A stretch of 64,000 nt of DNA from Pseudomonas sp. RIT-562 (GCF_026241895.1 NZ_JAPJIV010000002.1:62001-126000); one strand, 5' to 3'; numbered from the stretch's first letter, positions 18,476-28,630 are shown. Notes: generated from the sequence alone by a model not told the origin. Translations and numbers: made by a program.

Positions 18476-19594
18476 ATGCGCCACCAGATCCATGACTTGC
18501 TGGCCCCGCTGCCGGGGACCGCACGGCAGATTCACAGCTTCCACTTCGGCCCCTCGAAGGCCAGCGGCAAGATCTACATCCAGTCATCCCTGCACGCCGA
18601 TGAAATGCCCGGCATGCTGGTGGCCTGGCACCTCAAGCAGCGCCTGCGGGAACTGGAAGCCGCTGGCCGCCTGCGCAGCGAAATTGTCCTGGTACCGGTG
18701 GCCAACCCGGTCGGCCTGGAGCAGGTACTGATGGATGTACCGCTGGGACGTTACGAGCTTGAAAGTGGGCAGAATTTCAACCGCTGGTTCGTCGACCTGA
18801 GTGAAGAAGTCGGCAACGAAATCGAAGGCCAGCTGGGCGATGACCCACAGCACAACCTGCAGGTTATCCGCAGCAGCCTGCGCCAGGCGCTGGCACGGCA
18901 CACGGCGACCACCCAGTTGCAATCCCAGCGCCTGACCCTGCAACGGCTGGCTTGCGACGCCGATATGGTGCTGGATTTGCATTGCGATTTCGAAGCCGTC
19001 GCGCACCTTTACACCACACCCGAGGCCTGGCCTCAGGTGGAGCCGCTGGCGCGCTACATCGGCGCCGAAGCCAGCCTGCTGGCCACCGATTCCGGCGGCC
19101 AGTCGTTCGACGAATGCTTCACGCTGCTCTGGTGGCAGTTGAAGGAGCGCTTCGGCGAACACTTCGACATCCCTCTGGGCAGCTTCTCGGTGACCGTCGA
19201 ATTGCGCGGCCAGGGCGACGTCAATCATCCGCTGGCCAGTCTCGATTGCCAGGCATTGCTCGATTACCTGATGCACTTCGGCGCCATCGTGGGCACGCCG
19301 CCGCCCCTGCCGGAACTGCCCTACCCCGCGACCCCGCTGGCCGGTGTGGAGCCTGTAGCGACGTCGGTTGGCGGGTTGCTGGTGTTCGCCGCGCTGCCGG
19401 GGGAATACCTGGAAGCGGGCCAGTTGGTGGCTGAAATCATTGACCCGGTGCTCGATCACGTCACCCCGGTCCATTGCACCGCCGCCGGGTTGATGTACGC
19501 CCGCTCGCTGCGACGCATGGCCACTGCCGGCATGGTGATCGCCCATGTCGCGGGCACAGAAGCCTATCGCAGCGGCTACCTACTTTCGCCTTGA
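18476..19594 (+). CDS. Succinylglutamate desuccinylase/aspartoacylase family protein (AotO-like)
   Basis: The 372-residue cytoplasmic protein belongs to the zinc carboxypeptidase-like AstE/ASPA family. '[17 protein letters not shown]' carries the H-x-x-E metal pair, and 'DLHCDF' supplies the downstream His. The C-terminal part resembles the beta-barrel '[27 protein letters not shown]'. A gene of this type, aotO, sits at the same place in the Pseudomonas arginine/ornithine uptake operon, where it is reported not to be required for transport. Its substrate is unknown; an N-acyl or N-succinyl amino acid is a plausible guess. Confidence 0.85.
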   Translation: MRHQIHDLLAPLPGTARQIHSFHFGPSKASGKIYIQSSLHADEMPGMLVAWHLKQRLRELEAAGRLRSEIVLVPVANPVGLEQVLMDVPLGRYELESGQNFNRWFVDLSEEVGNEIEGQLGDDPQHNLQVIRSSLRQALARHTATTQLQSQRLTLQRLACDADMVLDLHCDFEAVAHLYTTPEAWPQVEPLARYIGAEASLLATDSGGQSFDECFTLLWWQLKERFGEHFDIPLGSFSVTVELRGQGDVNHPLASLDCQALLDYLMHFGAIVGTPPPLPELPYPATPLAGVEPVATSVGGLLVFAALPGEYLEAGQLVAEIIDPVLDHVTPVHCTAAGLMYARSLRRMATAGMVIAHVAGTEAYRSGYLLSP

Positions 19595-19608
19595 GGATGC
19601 ATTGCCCC

Positions 19609-20373
19609 ATGTACAAACTGACCATTGAAGGCCTGCACAAAAGCTATGGCGATCATGAAGTGCTCAAGGGTGTTTCGCTCAAGGCCAACACCGGCGACGT
19701 CATCAGCCTGATCGGCGCCAGCGGCTCGGGCAAAAGCACATTTCTGCGTTGCATCAATTTTCTCGAACAACCCAATGACGGGGCGATGAGCCTCGACGGC
19801 CAGAGCATTCGCATGATCAAGGACCGTCACGGCATGCACGTGGCCGATCCCGATGAACTGCAGAGGATCCGCACGCGCCTGGCGATGGTGTTCCAGCACT
19901 TCAATTTGTGGAGCCACATGACGGTGCTGGAGAACATCACAATGGCGCCGCGGCGGGTGCTGGGCTGTGACAAAAAAGAAGCCGAGGACCGCGCCCGACG
20001 TTACCTGGACAAGGTTGGCCTGGCGGCCCGGGTGGCCGATCAGTACCCGGCCTTTCTTTCCGGCGGCCAGCAGCAGCGCGTCGCCATCGCCCGCGCGTTG
20101 GCCATGGAACCGGAGGTGATGTTGTTCGACGAACCCACTTCGGCCCTGGACCCGGAGTTGGTGGGTGAAGTGCTGAAGGTGATCCAGGGCCTGGCTGAAG
20201 AGGGCCGCACGATGATCATGGTGACCCACGAGATGAGCTTTGCGCGCAAGGTGTCGAACCAGGTGCTGTTTCTGCATCAGGGGTTGGTGGAAGAGGAAGG
20301 TGCGCCTGAAGATGTGTTGGGCAACCCGCGCAGTGAGCGGTTGAAGCAGTTTCTTAGTGGGAATTTGAAGTAA
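19609..20373 (+). CDS. Basic amino acid ABC transporter ATP-binding protein (HisP/AotP-type)
   Basis: The 254-residue ATPase has Walker [10 protein letters not shown] (about residues 36-44), signature LSGGQQQR, Walker [15 protein letters not shown] and the H-loop VTHE. It closely resembles HisP-type polar amino acid ATPases, including the long '[30 protein letters not shown]' insertion typical of this subgroup. It is the last gene of the operon. An in-frame ATG at 19597 is too close to the GAGG ribosome site, so I chose 19609. No argR regulator follows, unlike the best-known aot operon. Confidence 0.93.
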   Translation: MYKLTIEGLHKSYGDHEVLKGVSLKANTGDVISLIGASGSGKSTFLRCINFLEQPNDGAMSLDGQSIRMIKDRHGMHVADPDELQRIRTRLAMVFQHFNLWSHMTVLENITMAPRRVLGCDKKEAEDRARRYLDKVGLAARVADQYPAFLSGGQQQRVAIARALAMEPEVMLFDEPTSALDPELVGEVLKVIQGLAEEGRTMIMVTHEMSFARKVSNQVLFLHQGLVEEEGAPEDVLGNPRSERLKQFLSGNLK

Positions 20374-20426
20374 CGCGGGCTCGATTGCCTGGCCCACAGA
20401 TCCCATCGGTGGGGGGGTGTGGCCTG

Positions 20427-20527
20427 GGTAGGAGCTGTCGAGTGAAACGAGGCTGCGATCTTTTGAACTAGTCACCTAGAGGCCAGATCGAAAGATCGCA
20501 GCCTCGTTTCACTCGACAGCTCCTACC
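20427..20527. repeat. Long perfect inverted repeat (37-nt arms)
   Basis: Arms at 20427-20463 and 20491-20527 are exact reverse complements over 37 bases, with a 27-base loop. The core GAGGCTGCGATC with GTAGGAGCTGTCGAG belongs to a common fluorescens-group intergenic repeat. It stands between the ABC operon and the helicase gene, and its right arm ends only 27 bases before the helicase start. Confidence 0.92.
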
Positions 20528-20554
20528 TAGCTTCTACAGGGCCACTCAGCCGGC

Positions 20555-23041
20555 ATGGGAACCTCTCCAGACTTTGCAAAAAAATGGTTCGGCGCTCGCG
20601 GCTGGAAGCCGTTCGCTTTTCAGAAACAGGTCTGGGCCGCCGTCAAGCAAGGCCAGTCCGGACTGCTCCATGCCAGCACCGGCGCAGGTAAAACCTATGC
20701 GGTCTGGTTCGGTGCACTGAACCGCTATGCCACCACGCTCGCCCCCGTTGACACACCGCGCAAGCGCAAACCTGTTGCCGAACCCCTGACCGTTTTGTGG
20801 ATAACTCCAATGCGCGCGCTGGCGGCCGACACCGCGCGCGCACTGGAGGCGCCGTTGCAGGACCTGCAGATACCCTGGAGCGTCGGCCTGCGGACCGGTG
20901 ACACCAGCAGCAGCGAGCGGGCCCGGCAAAGCAGGCGCCTGCCCACCACCCTGATCACCACCCCGGAAAGCCTCACGTTGCTGTTGGCGCGTGCCGATGC
21001 GCAAAGCGCCTTGTCGACCTTGCGCATGATAGTGGTGGATGAATGGCACGAACTGCTCGGCAACAAACGCGGGGTGCAACTGCAACTGGCCCTCGCCCGT
21101 CTGCGCCGCTGGCAGCCGGAGCTGGTGGTGTGGGGCGTTTCCGCGACCTTGGGCAATCAGGCGCACGCCGAGCAAGTGCTGATCCCCCAAGGCGGCGGCA
21201 TTAGCGTGCTAGGCCAGAGCGCCAAAGATCTACGGGTCGATTCATTGCGTCCTCCCGCCATCGAACGCTTTCCCTGGGCCGGGCACATCGGCCTGAAAAT
21301 GTTGCCGCAAGTAGTCGCGGAGCTTGAGTCCAGCCCCAGCACCCTGGTGTTCACCAATACCCGCGCGCAATCGGAGATCTGGTATCAGGCGCTGCTCGAA
21401 GCACGGCCGGACTGGGCCGGATTGATTGCCCTGCATCACAGTTCATTGTCGCGGGACACCCGGGACTGGGTCGAACGGGCGCTCAAGGATGGGCAGCTTA
21501 AAGCGGTGGTCTGCACTTCCAGTCTCGACCTGGGGGTGGATTTCCTGCCGGTGGAACGGGTACTGCAAATCGGCTCGGCCAAAGGAGTTGCGCGCCTGAT
21601 GCAGCGTGCCGGCCGCTCCGGGCACGCGCCGGGGCGAGTGTCGCGGGTGACGTTGGTGCCGACTCACAGCCTGGAGTTGATAGAGGCGATTGCAGCTCAG
21701 GACGCGGTGGCACAGCGTCGCATCGAGCCCCGGGAATCTCCGCACAAGCCCCTGGATGTGCTGGTGCAACATCTGGTTAGCATGGCCCTGGGTGGAGGCT
21801 TCATTCCCGAGGAGCTGTACGAAGAAGTGCGCGGCGCATGGGCCTATCGCGATCTCAGCCCGGCGGATTGGGTGTGGGCGCTGGCTTTCGTGCGCCACGG
21901 TGGGCTGTCCCTGACAGCTTATCCGGATTACCGCCGGGTCGAGCCCGATGAACACGGAGTGTGGCGGGTGCCCGACGCACGCTTGGCGCGCCGCCACCGC
22001 ATGAGCATCGGCACCATTGTCAGTGATGCGAGCATTCAGTTGAAATTCTGGAGCAAGGGCGGCGGCGGCAAGCAGTTGGGCAGCGTCGAGGAAGGTTTTA
22101 TTGCCCGGCTCAAGCCCGGCGACGGCTTTCTGTTCGCCGGGCGCTTGCTGGAGTTGGTGCGAGTGGAAAACATGACGGCCTACGTCAAGCGCAGCACAGC
22201 GAAAAAAGCTGCGGTGCCGCGCTGGAATGGCGGGCGCATGCCGCTCTCAAACGAGCTTGCCACCGCAGTCGTTGCACGTTTCAGCGCAGCCGCAGCTGGC
22301 GAATTCGTAGGCCCGGAAATGAAGGCTTTGCGCCCCTTGCTGGAGGTGCAACAACAGTGGTCCGGCCTGCCAACGAATACCAGCCTGCTGGCCGAATCCC
22401 TGAAATCCCGTGAGGGCTGGCACCTGTTCCTTTACCCGTTCGCCGGACGCCAAGTGCACCTGGGCCTGGCAAGCCTGCTGGCGTGGCGGGTCAGTCAACG
22501 ACTGGCGGTGACGTTCTCCATTGCAGTGAATGATTATGGACTGGAGCTGCTGAGCGCCACTCATGTCAACTGGTCCGAGCATCTCGACCCGCAATTGCTC
22601 AGCCATGAACACTTGATGGCTGATGTGCTCGCCAGCCTGAATGCCGGCGAACTGGCCCTGCGCCGCTTTCGCGAAATTGCCCGCATTGCCGGCCTGGTGT
22701 TTGCCGGATATCCCGGCGCACCAAAGAGTACCCGTCAGGTCCAGGCGTCCAGTGGGCTCTTCTTCGAAGTGTTCAAGCAATATGACGCCGACAACCTGCT
22801 GCTGGCCCAGGCCGGGGAAGAAGTCCTGCGCGAAGAGCTCGACATTCGGCGCCTGGAACAGACGCTGGAGCGAGTCGGCCGAATGCAGCTCGACCTGCAT
22901 CCGATCAAACGTCCTACACCGCTGGCCTTTCCACTGCTGGTGGAGCGCATGCGCGAAAGCATGAGTTCGGAAAAACTCGCCGACCGCATCCGCCGCATGG
23001 TCAGCGACCTGGAAACCACCGCAGAGACAGGGAAAGCCTGA
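20555..23041 (+). CDS. Lhr-type ligase-associated DEXH-box DNA helicase
   Basis: The 828-residue superfamily 2 helicase has Walker A STGAGKT at 41-47, a DEWH box at 162-165, motif III-like GVSATLGN and motif VI '[17 protein letters not shown]'. After the RecA domains come the winged-helix and Lhr-core domains. The length fits the Lhr-Core subfamily that is encoded with a phosphoesterase, an ATP-dependent ligase and an exonuclease in bacterial DNA repair clusters. Its stop overlaps the start of the phosphoesterase gene by one base. Its ligase and exonuclease partners are separated from it by the ABC transporter operon. Confidence 0.9.
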   Translation: MGTSPDFAKKWFGARGWKPFAFQKQVWAAVKQGQSGLLHASTGAGKTYAVWFGALNRYATTLAPVDTPRKRKPVAEPLTVLWITPMRALAADTARALEAPLQDLQIPWSVGLRTGDTSSSERARQSRRLPTTLITTPESLTLLLARADAQSALSTLRMIVVDEWHELLGNKRGVQLQLALARLRRWQPELVVWGVSATLGNQAHAEQVLIPQGGGISVLGQSAKDLRVDSLRPPAIERFPWAGHIGLKMLPQVVAELESSPSTLVFTNTRAQSEIWYQALLEARPDWAGLIALHHSSLSRDTRDWVERALKDGQLKAVVCTSSLDLGVDFLPVERVLQIGSAKGVARLMQRAGRSGHAPGRVSRVTLVPTHSLELIEAIAAQDAVAQRRIEPRESPHKPLDVLVQHLVSMALGGGFIPEELYEEVRGAWAYRDLSPADWVWALAFVRHGGLSLTAYPDYRRVEPDEHGVWRVPDARLARRHRMSIGTIVSDASIQLKFWSKGGGGKQLGSVEEGFIARLKPGDGFLFAGRLLELVRVENMTAYVKRSTAKKAAVPRWNGGRMPLSNELATAVVARFSAAAAGEFVGPEMKALRPLLEVQQQWSGLPTNTSLLAESLKSREGWHLFLYPFAGRQVHLGLASLLAWRVSQRLAVTFSIAVNDYGLELLSATHVNWSEHLDPQLLSHEHLMADVLASLNAGELALRRFREIARIAGLVFAGYPGAPKSTRQVQASSGLFFEVFKQYDADNLLLAQAGEEVLREELDIRRLEQTLERVGRMQLDLHPIKRPTPLAFPLLVERMRESMSSEKLADRIRRMVSDLETTAETGKA

Positions 23042-23694
23042 TGAGTACACCCTACCCCGTTCGGCTCGCGGGAGAAGAGCTGTGGCTGCTGCCGGAAAAA
23101 GCCATCTACTGGCCAGCGCAACAGGCGTTACTGATAGCCGATGTGCATTTTGGCAAGGCCGCCGCGTATCGGCGCCTGGGGCAACCCGTCCCGCAGGGCA
23201 CCACCACGCAAAACATCAGCGTCCTGGACGGGCTGCTGGCCCGACTGCCGTGTCGCCAGCTGATATTCCTCGGCGACTTCCTGCACGGTCCCGGCTCCCA
23301 CGCACCAGCCACCTTGAGTGCCCTGGCCCAGTGGCGTGCACGGCACAGCAACCTGCCCATGACCCTGATTCGCGGCAATCACGACAAGCGCGCCGGCGAT
23401 CCGCCAGCCTCATTGAACATTCGCGTAGTGCCCGAACCGCTTTTGCTCGGGCCATTCGCCTTGCAGCACGAACCCGACGAGCACCCGGACAGGCACGTCT
23501 TGGCCGGCCACGTCCATCCGGTCTATCGGTTGCACGGTCGAGGGCGCCAGAGCTTGCGCCTGGCCTGCTTCAGGCTTGGGGAGGCGGTCAGCCTGCTCCC
23601 CGCTTTCGGCGCATTTACCGGCGGGTATCAGGTGGAGCGGAATGACAGCTGCAGGTTATTTGTCATTGGCGACAACGAAATATGGCCGGTGTAG
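23041..23694 (+). CDS. pdeM: Ligase-associated DNA phosphoesterase PdeM
   Basis: The 217-residue metallophosphoesterase has the five-motif dinuclear metal site: ADVHFGK, GDFLHG, RGNHDK, and GHVHP near the C-terminus. In the helicase-ligase-exonuclease repair set this protein is called PdeM or MPE. It shares one base with the helicase stop (TGATG), so it is translationally coupled. It should act in the cytoplasm on phosphodiester or phosphomonoester bonds of DNA ends; the natural substrate is not known. Confidence 0.88.
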   Translation: MSTPYPVRLAGEELWLLPEKAIYWPAQQALLIADVHFGKAAAYRRLGQPVPQGTTTQNISVLDGLLARLPCRQLIFLGDFLHGPGSHAPATLSALAQWRARHSNLPMTLIRGNHDKRAGDPPASLNIRVVPEPLLLGPFALQHEPDEHPDRHVLAGHVHPVYRLHGRGRQSLRLACFRLGEAVSLLPAFGAFTGGYQVERNDSCRLFVIGDNEIWPV

Positions 23695-23727
23695 GAGCTT
23701 TCGCCCCCACACAGCATCGCCAGCGGC

Positions 23728-23937
23728 TCACGCGACAGGCGCTGGAGGCGGCTCATCCGGCAAAGTGGGTTCACCCGGTTCGGTGGGTTGTTCGTTAGGG
23801 GTATCAGGATCAGGCTGGCCGGGGATGCCCCCCGCCATGCTGAGTGGCGGGTGCGCCAGCAATGACCAGGCCAGTACGCCGACCTGATTGGGCTCAAGCC
23901 TTGCCAGTTCGGCACTTATTCGCGGATCGATCTTCAT
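23728..23937 (-). CDS. Small proline-rich hypothetical protein
   Basis: This 69-residue protein starts at ATG 23937 with a good AGGAG seven bases upstream. The N-terminal 40 residues look helical and folded (MKIDPRISAELARLEPNQVG); the C-terminal 30 are proline-, glutamate- and threonine-rich and probably disordered (PGQPDPDTPNEQPTEPGEP). No family was recognised. It lies convergent with pdeM and 106 bases downstream of dcd on the same strand. Confidence 0.55.
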   Translation of the reverse strand: MKIDPRISAELARLEPNQVGVLAWSLLAHPPLSMAGGIPGQPDPDTPNEQPTEPGEPTLPDEPPPAPVA

Positions 23938-24043
23938 AGAGCACTCCTGAGCAGTGGCCCGGTCCACTGTGCGCGAACCGGGCAGTACACCCAATAGAGT
24001 GCCTTCCCGCCGAAGAATTCCCACGACCCGTCGAATGGATGAC

Positions 24044-24610
24044 TCAGGTGCGTGGCAGGGTAACGCCGCGTTGGCCCTGATACTTGCCGCCACGGTCCTT
24101 GTAGGAGACTTCGCACTCTTCGTCGGATTCAAGGAACAGCATCTGCGCCACGCCTTCGTTGGCATAGATTTTCGCCGGCAGGTTGGTGGTGTTCGAAAAC
24201 TCCAGGGTCACGTGCCCCTCCCACTCAGGCTCAAGCGGGGTGACGTTGACGATGATGCCGCAGCGGGCGTAGGTGCTCTTGCCCAGGCAGATGGTCAATA
24301 CGTTGCGCGGAATACGGAAGTATTCGACGGTGCTGGCCAAGGCGAAAGAGTTCGGCGGGATGATGCAGACGTCGCTGTGGATGTCGACGAAGCTGCCGGC
24401 GTCGAAATTTTTCGGGTCGACGATGGCCGAATTGATGTTGGTAAACACCTTGAAATGATTAGTGCAACGAACGTCGTAGCCGTAACTCGACACGCCGTAG
24501 GAGATCACACGGTTATCGTCGTTGCCGCGCACCTGGCGCTCGACGAAAGGTTCGATCATGCCGTGCTCTTGCGCCATGCGGCGAATCCACTTGTCCGATT
24601 TGATGCTCAT
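24044..24610 (-). CDS. dcd: dCTP deaminase
   Basis: The 188-residue enzyme converts dCTP to dUTP in pyrimidine deoxynucleotide synthesis. The trimeric dUTPase-like fold is shown by '[20 protein letters not shown]', the catalytic region '[31 protein letters not shown]' (conserved Glu) and the C-terminal '[22 protein letters not shown]'. Its length is normal. It is likely monocistronic, with its promoter in the region shared with the cold-shock gene. Confidence 0.97.
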   Translation of the reverse strand: MSIKSDKWIRRMAQEHGMIEPFVERQVRGNDDNRVISYGVSSYGYDVRCTNHFKVFTNINSAIVDPKNFDAGSFVDIHSDVCIIPPNSFALASTVEYFRIPRNVLTICLGKSTYARCGIIVNVTPLEPEWEGHVTLEFSNTTNLPAKIYANEGVAQMLFLESDEECEVSYKDRGGKYQGQRGVTLPRT

Positions 24611-24966
24611 GGCGGGTGTCCTGAATAGCGAGGTGGAGAAAATCTGTCCGGCATCTTACCGGGGGCGCGTCGTCGGTTCAAAGTCCGCAATACAATTCTC
24701 TCAGGCAGGCCCCCGAATTCCCGGGGTTTCACACTATTTCGATGCACCGTCAGTCACGAAATAAGAGAAACCTTCGCAAGAAGCATTGGCACGTTCCGGA
24801 AAAAGGGTTAAGGTGGCGCCACTGTGCTGCTTGTGTCACTGAGAATCTCTACACGATATGTTGAATTTCGATCCAACCATCTACAAGAATTTTTCCTGCT
24901 CTTTGCACTCAGTCTCGGCCAGGGTTCTTCCTGCGTCGCAGTTATCTTTGTTCAAGGAGTTACACC
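24611..24966 (+). promoter_or_regulatory. Intergenic region with long cold-shock 5' leader
   Basis: This gene-free stretch of 356 bases separates divergent dcd and the cold-shock gene. Its right part, from about 24840, is probably the long untranslated leader typical of csp mRNAs, ending in AAGGAG (24953-24958) eight bases before the ATG. No clear promoter boxes were identified with confidence. Confidence 0.45.
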
Positions 24967-25176
24967 ATGTCTAATCGCCAAACCGGTACCGTTAAGTGGT
25001 TCAACGATGAAAAAGGCTTCGGCTTCATCACTCCACAATCCGGTGACGACCTGTTCGTTCACTTCAAAGCTATCCAATCCGACGGCTTCAAAAGCCTGAA
25101 AGAAGGCCAACAGGTTTCTTTCATCGCTACCCGCGGTCAGAAAGGCATGCAAGCTGAAGAAGTTCAAGTTATCTAA
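24967..25176 (+). CDS. capB: Cold-shock domain protein (CspA/CapB family)
   Basis: The 69-residue single cold-shock domain has both RNA-binding motifs: RNP1 KGFGFI and RNP2 LFVHF. The sequence starts [18 protein letters not shown] and closely resembles the cold acclimation protein CapB of Pseudomonas. It is an RNA chaperone that melts mRNA structure. It is expressed alone, with a strong terminator just downstream. Codon use looks biased to preferred codons, as expected of an abundant protein. Confidence 0.93.
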   Translation: MSNRQTGTVKWFNDEKGFGFITPQSGDDLFVHFKAIQSDGFKSLKEGQQVSFIATRGQKGMQAEEVQVI

Positions 25177-25198
25177 CTTGTACTTGCTTTAGTAAAAG

Positions 25199-25226
25199 GC
25201 CCCGCCCTCAAAAGCGGGGCTTTTTT
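25199..25226 (+). terminator. Rho-independent terminator of the cold-shock gene
   Basis: GCCCCGC - eight-base loop - GCGGGGC followed by TTTTTT; a seven-pair GC stem. Confidence 0.95.
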
Positions 25227-25269
25227 GTGCCTGTGTACTTTGTATGGCGACAAAAAAGATCGCAGCCTG

Positions 25270-25315
25270 CGGCAGCTCCTACAGGGTGAATGCAAAACCC
25301 CTGTAGGAGCTGCCG
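25270..25315. repeat. REP-type inverted repeat
   Basis: CGGCAGCTCCTACAGGG at 25270-25286 pairs exactly with its reverse complement at 25299-25315. Flanking GATCGCAGCCTG and CGGGCCGCGATC extend the stem imperfectly. It lies between convergent genes. Confidence 0.75.
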
Positions 25316-25366
25316 AAGGCTCGGGCCGCGATCGGACGATCTTTTGATCTTAAGCTTTAACGCATA

Positions 25367-26374
25367 TCACCAGGCCACACCGAACCCAGCGGTATAACGG
25401 GTCTTCTCCAGATCAGCATCATTAGTACCACTAATGACATCACGCTCAGCCTTGAGGTTAAGCGAAGCCCACTCGGTGACTTTGTAACGCAAGCCAATCT
25501 CGGCATCCAGCGCGTAATCCGCCACGCCCGACAACGGCTTGCCTACCTCGCCGTTAGTGAAGAACTCGACCGTCTTGCCAATCAAATAGCGGTTGTAGTC
25601 CCACTTCATGGCCAGGGAATAGAAGTTCTCCTTGCCGCCGTCCGAGTATTCATAGTCCGTGCGGTTGACCAGCGAGCCGAGCGAGAATGCGCCCAGCTCA
25701 TCATCCCAGAACTGGTAACCCGGGCCGGTACCGACGGTGCGCTGGCGGGACAGATCCTCGACCTTGTCACGCTTATAAACAGCGCGCCCCTGCCAGAACC
25801 ACTTCTCGGTCAGGAACCGATCGAGCGAGTACTCGGCACGCCAGTTATCCGTGGTGACCTCTTCGTCCTGGAATTCGCGGTTGTATTCACCTTCAGCCGT
25901 GTGCCGCCATCTGCCATGGCGCGCGGTAGTCTTGAAGTCGATATCGTAGTCATCGGTATCTTTCTCGGCGCGCTCATAGTCCAGCGCCATGTCGACATTA
26001 CCCTTCCACACCAGATCCTCGACCACCGGCTTGGGCTTGAGGATTTGCTGGATGCTGGCAAGCTCCACGGTCTTCGGCGCATCGCCGTTGGCCAGCGTAA
26101 CCTTGCCATCGTCTGCCGCATGCAGGGACTTGGCCTTTTCCCCGGTATAGGCATCCTGCTTGACCAACAACTCCTGATCGCTTTCCAGAGTCTTGACCTG
26201 CTTCCAGTCGATCGGAATCGCGCCGGCGTACTCGGTCTGGATCAACAGCTTGCCGCCGTCGAACAGGGTGATCTTGCCGCTCAGCTTGTCACCGTTCTTC
26301 AACCAGACGGTGTCGGCGAGCAAGGGTGTGGAAGCACTTAGAACAGCGAGGCACAGCAGAGATCTGGACACCAT
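25367..26374 (-). CDS. DUF481 (YdiY-like) outer-membrane beta-barrel protein
   Basis: The 335-residue protein has a signal peptide (MVSRSLLCLAVLSASTPLLA), then a small beta domain 'DTVWLKNGDKLSGKITLFDGGKLLIQTEYAG' and a long C-terminal DUF481 barrel of alternating amphipathic strands ending in Trp (GFGVAW). It should be an outer-membrane or periplasmic protein of unknown role; E. coli YdiY is the usual reference. I chose the ATG at 26374 over an upstream TTG to give the normal signal peptide length. Confidence 0.8.
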   Translation of the reverse strand: MVSRSLLCLAVLSASTPLLADTVWLKNGDKLSGKITLFDGGKLLIQTEYAGAIPIDWKQVKTLESDQELLVKQDAYTGEKAKSLHAADDGKVTLANGDAPKTVELASIQQILKPKPVVEDLVWKGNVDMALDYERAEKDTDDYDIDFKTTARHGRWRHTAEGEYNREFQDEEVTTDNWRAEYSLDRFLTEKWFWQGRAVYKRDKVEDLSRQRTVGTGPGYQFWDDELGAFSLGSLVNRTDYEYSDGGKENFYSLAMKWDYNRYLIGKTVEFFTNGEVGKPLSGVADYALDAEIGLRYKVTEWASLNLKAERDVISGTNDADLEKTRYTAGFGVAW

Positions 26375-26538
26375 AAGCAAAGACAGGCTCAAGTTTGCGA
26401 AAAAAAGTCGGCATTATCCGTATGAATAAGACCCTAGCAAGCACTGACACAACTATTTGTATTGAGTTCATTTCTCAATTGGCGATTCTGGACTTACTCT
26501 GATGACAGTAATTAGCGCCCACCGCAGGAACTGCGTAC

Positions 26539-26892
26539 GTGACAGACCCGCACAATGAAATCGACAGCGCCGCGCAAATCCGACGCACGGCGCTCTACCT
26601 GACGCTGGCTCAAGTGCCGCCGGGCAAAGTCGTCAGTTATGGTCAGTTGGCGGAGCTGGCCGGGCTCGGTCGCGCCGCCCGTTATGTCGGCCGCACTCTC
26701 AGCCAGCTACCCGGCGATAGCAAATTGCCGTGGCACCGAGTGCTGGGCGCGGGCGGCCGTCTGAGCCTGCCTGTCGGCAGCGCTTCCGGGGACGAACAAC
26801 GCGCGCGATTACGCGAGGAAGGGGTCAGTATCCTGAATAATCGTGTTGATATTCAGCGCCATGGCTGGCGCCCGGTAGAGTACAGCGGTTAG
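26539..26892 (+). CDS. Alkyltransferase-like protein (ATL, MGMT family)
   Basis: The 117-residue protein keeps the DNA-binding part of O6-alkylguanine-DNA alkyltransferases (GKVVSYGQLAELAGLGRAARYVGRTL). The active-site PCHR is replaced by PWHR, with Trp at residue 65. Proteins with this change do not transfer alkyl groups but bind O6-alkylguanine and hand it to nucleotide excision repair. The start is GTG at 26539, with AGGA about ten bases upstream. It precedes ampG by 43 bases and may share its transcript. Confidence 0.88.
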   Translation: MTDPHNEIDSAAQIRRTALYLTLAQVPPGKVVSYGQLAELAGLGRAARYVGRTLSQLPGDSKLPWHRVLGAGGRLSLPVGSASGDEQRARLREEGVSILNNRVDIQRHGWRPVEYSG

Positions 26893-26935
26893 AGTGCGCG
26901 CTTTGTTTCCGTAATCTTGAGGCAGACTCCAGCCC

Positions 26936-28498
26936 ATGCCCCGTAAAACCTGGCGCGCCGCGCTCGCCGCCTATGCCAGCCCTTCAACACTCGTGCTGTT
27001 GCTGCTGGGTTTCGCCGCCGGCCTGCCGTACATGCTGGTGTTCTCAACACTTTCGGTCTGGCTGCGTGAAGCCGGTGTGGCTCGCGAAACCATTGGTTAT
27101 GCAAGCCTGATCGGTCTGGCCTATGCCTTTAAATGGGTCTGGTCGCCGTTGCTCGACCAGTGGCGCCTGCCATTGCTCGGTAAGCTCGGGCGTCGACGCT
27201 CCTGGCTGGTCCTTTCCCAGGCACTGGTGATTCTCGGCTTGATCGGGATGGGTTTCTGCGACCCGCAAAAACACCTGTCCTGGTTGATCGCCATTGCCGT
27301 AGTCGTCGCGTTCGCTTCCGCAACGCAAGACATTGCGGTCGATGCCTATCGCCTGGAGATTGCTGACGACAGCCGCCAGGCAGCCCTGGCCGCCAGCTAC
27401 ATGTCCGGTTACCGAATTGCCGCGCTGCTGGCCACGGCCGGCGCGCTGTTCTTCGCCGAGGGCTTCGGTTCGACGGGTTTCAACTACCAGCACTCAGCCT
27501 GGGCCGGTACTTACATCCTGTTCGGCGCCCTGATGATCCCGGCGCTGCTCACGTCCTTCTTCATGCGCGAACCGCCGGTGCCGCTGCGCACGCAACTGCA
27601 GGCCGGGCGCTACACCTTCGTGCATCAACTGGCCTCGGTGTTCGTGCTGATCGTGCTGCTGGTGTCCGTGCCGGCCATGTTCACCCAGCTGTACAACACC
27701 GATTTCGCCAGCGTGCTGTTTGAAGGGCACAGCGTGCTCGATCTGCTGCTCGAAGACCGCGCCTTCCTGAGGGCGATTCTCTACACCACGCTGACCGTCA
27801 TGTGCCTGTCGGCCATGGGTCGTCGCGGGCTGGCGCCGGTGCTGACGCCGGTCAACGACTTCATCCTGCGCTACCGCTGGCAGGCGTTGTTGCTGCTGGG
27901 CCTGATCGCGACTTACCGGATGTCTGATACGGTCATGGGCGTGATGGCCAACGTCTTCTACATCGACCAGGGCTTTACCAAGGACCAGATCGCCAGCGTC
28001 AGCAAGATCTTCGGCCTGATCATGACTCTGGTCGGCGCAGGCATGGGCGGCCTGCTGATCGTGCGCTTCGGCATCCTGCCGATCCTGCTGATTGGCGGCA
28101 TTGCCTCAGCGGGCACCAACCTGCTGTTCCTGATGCTCGCCGACATGGGCGCCAACCTGAACATGCTGATCGTCACCATCTCCCTGGACAATTTCAGTTC
28201 CGGCCTGGCGACTTCGGCGTTCGTCGCGTACCTGTCGAGCCTGACCAACCTCAAGTTCTCCGCCACCCAGTACGCCCTGCTGAGCTCGATCATGCTCCTG
28301 CTGCCACGCCTGATTGGCGGCTACTCGGGGGTCATGGTAGAGAAATTCGGTTATCACAACTTCTTCCTGATCACCGCCCTGCTGGGAGTGCCGACCTTGC
28401 TCCTGATCATGCTGCACTGGTATCAGGAAAGCCGCCGCGCGGGGCCAACACCGACCCCGGAACCCATTCCCGCACCTGCGGCGGAAGAACCTCTTTAG
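26936..28498 (+). CDS. ampG: AmpG-family muropeptide permease (MFS transporter)
   Basis: The 520-residue inner-membrane protein has about 12-14 hydrophobic helices. The N-terminal 'LVLLLLGFAAGLPYMLVFSTLSVWLREAGV' and 'YAFKWVWSPLLDQWRLP' are hallmark AmpG sequences. It imports anhydro-muropeptides from the periplasm for cell-wall recycling and in pseudomonads affects AmpC induction. The C-terminal tail is short and proline-rich. Pseudomonads can carry two AmpG-like genes and the sequence alone does not say which this is. Confidence 0.88.
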   Translation: MPRKTWRAALAAYASPSTLVLLLLGFAAGLPYMLVFSTLSVWLREAGVARETIGYASLIGLAYAFKWVWSPLLDQWRLPLLGKLGRRRSWLVLSQALVILGLIGMGFCDPQKHLSWLIAIAVVVAFASATQDIAVDAYRLEIADDSRQAALAASYMSGYRIAALLATAGALFFAEGFGSTGFNYQHSAWAGTYILFGALMIPALLTSFFMREPPVPLRTQLQAGRYTFVHQLASVFVLIVLLVSVPAMFTQLYNTDFASVLFEGHSVLDLLLEDRAFLRAILYTTLTVMCLSAMGRRGLAPVLTPVNDFILRYRWQALLLLGLIATYRMSDTVMGVMANVFYIDQGFTKDQIASVSKIFGLIMTLVGAGMGGLLIVRFGILPILLIGGIASAGTNLLFLMLADMGANLNMLIVTISLDNFSSGLATSAFVAYLSSLTNLKFSATQYALLSSIMLLLPRLIGGYSGVMVEKFGYHNFFLITALLGVPTLLLIMLHWYQESRRAGPTPTPEPIPAPAAEEPL

Positions 28499-28630
28499 CA
28501 GGAAAGCGCGCAGGAGCGGGCTAATACCCGCCCTGCTGCGACACCACCGACCGCACGCCTGTACGCCGGCAGATCTCGCCCGTACAATGCTCCGTCATTT
28601 CTCGTCATCAGCAACCGACAACGGCCAACC

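Noticed and set aside
24850..24966. RNA thermometer or riboswitch in the cold-shock leader
   Set aside because: A long leader is likely, but I could not fold a specific conserved structure by eye.
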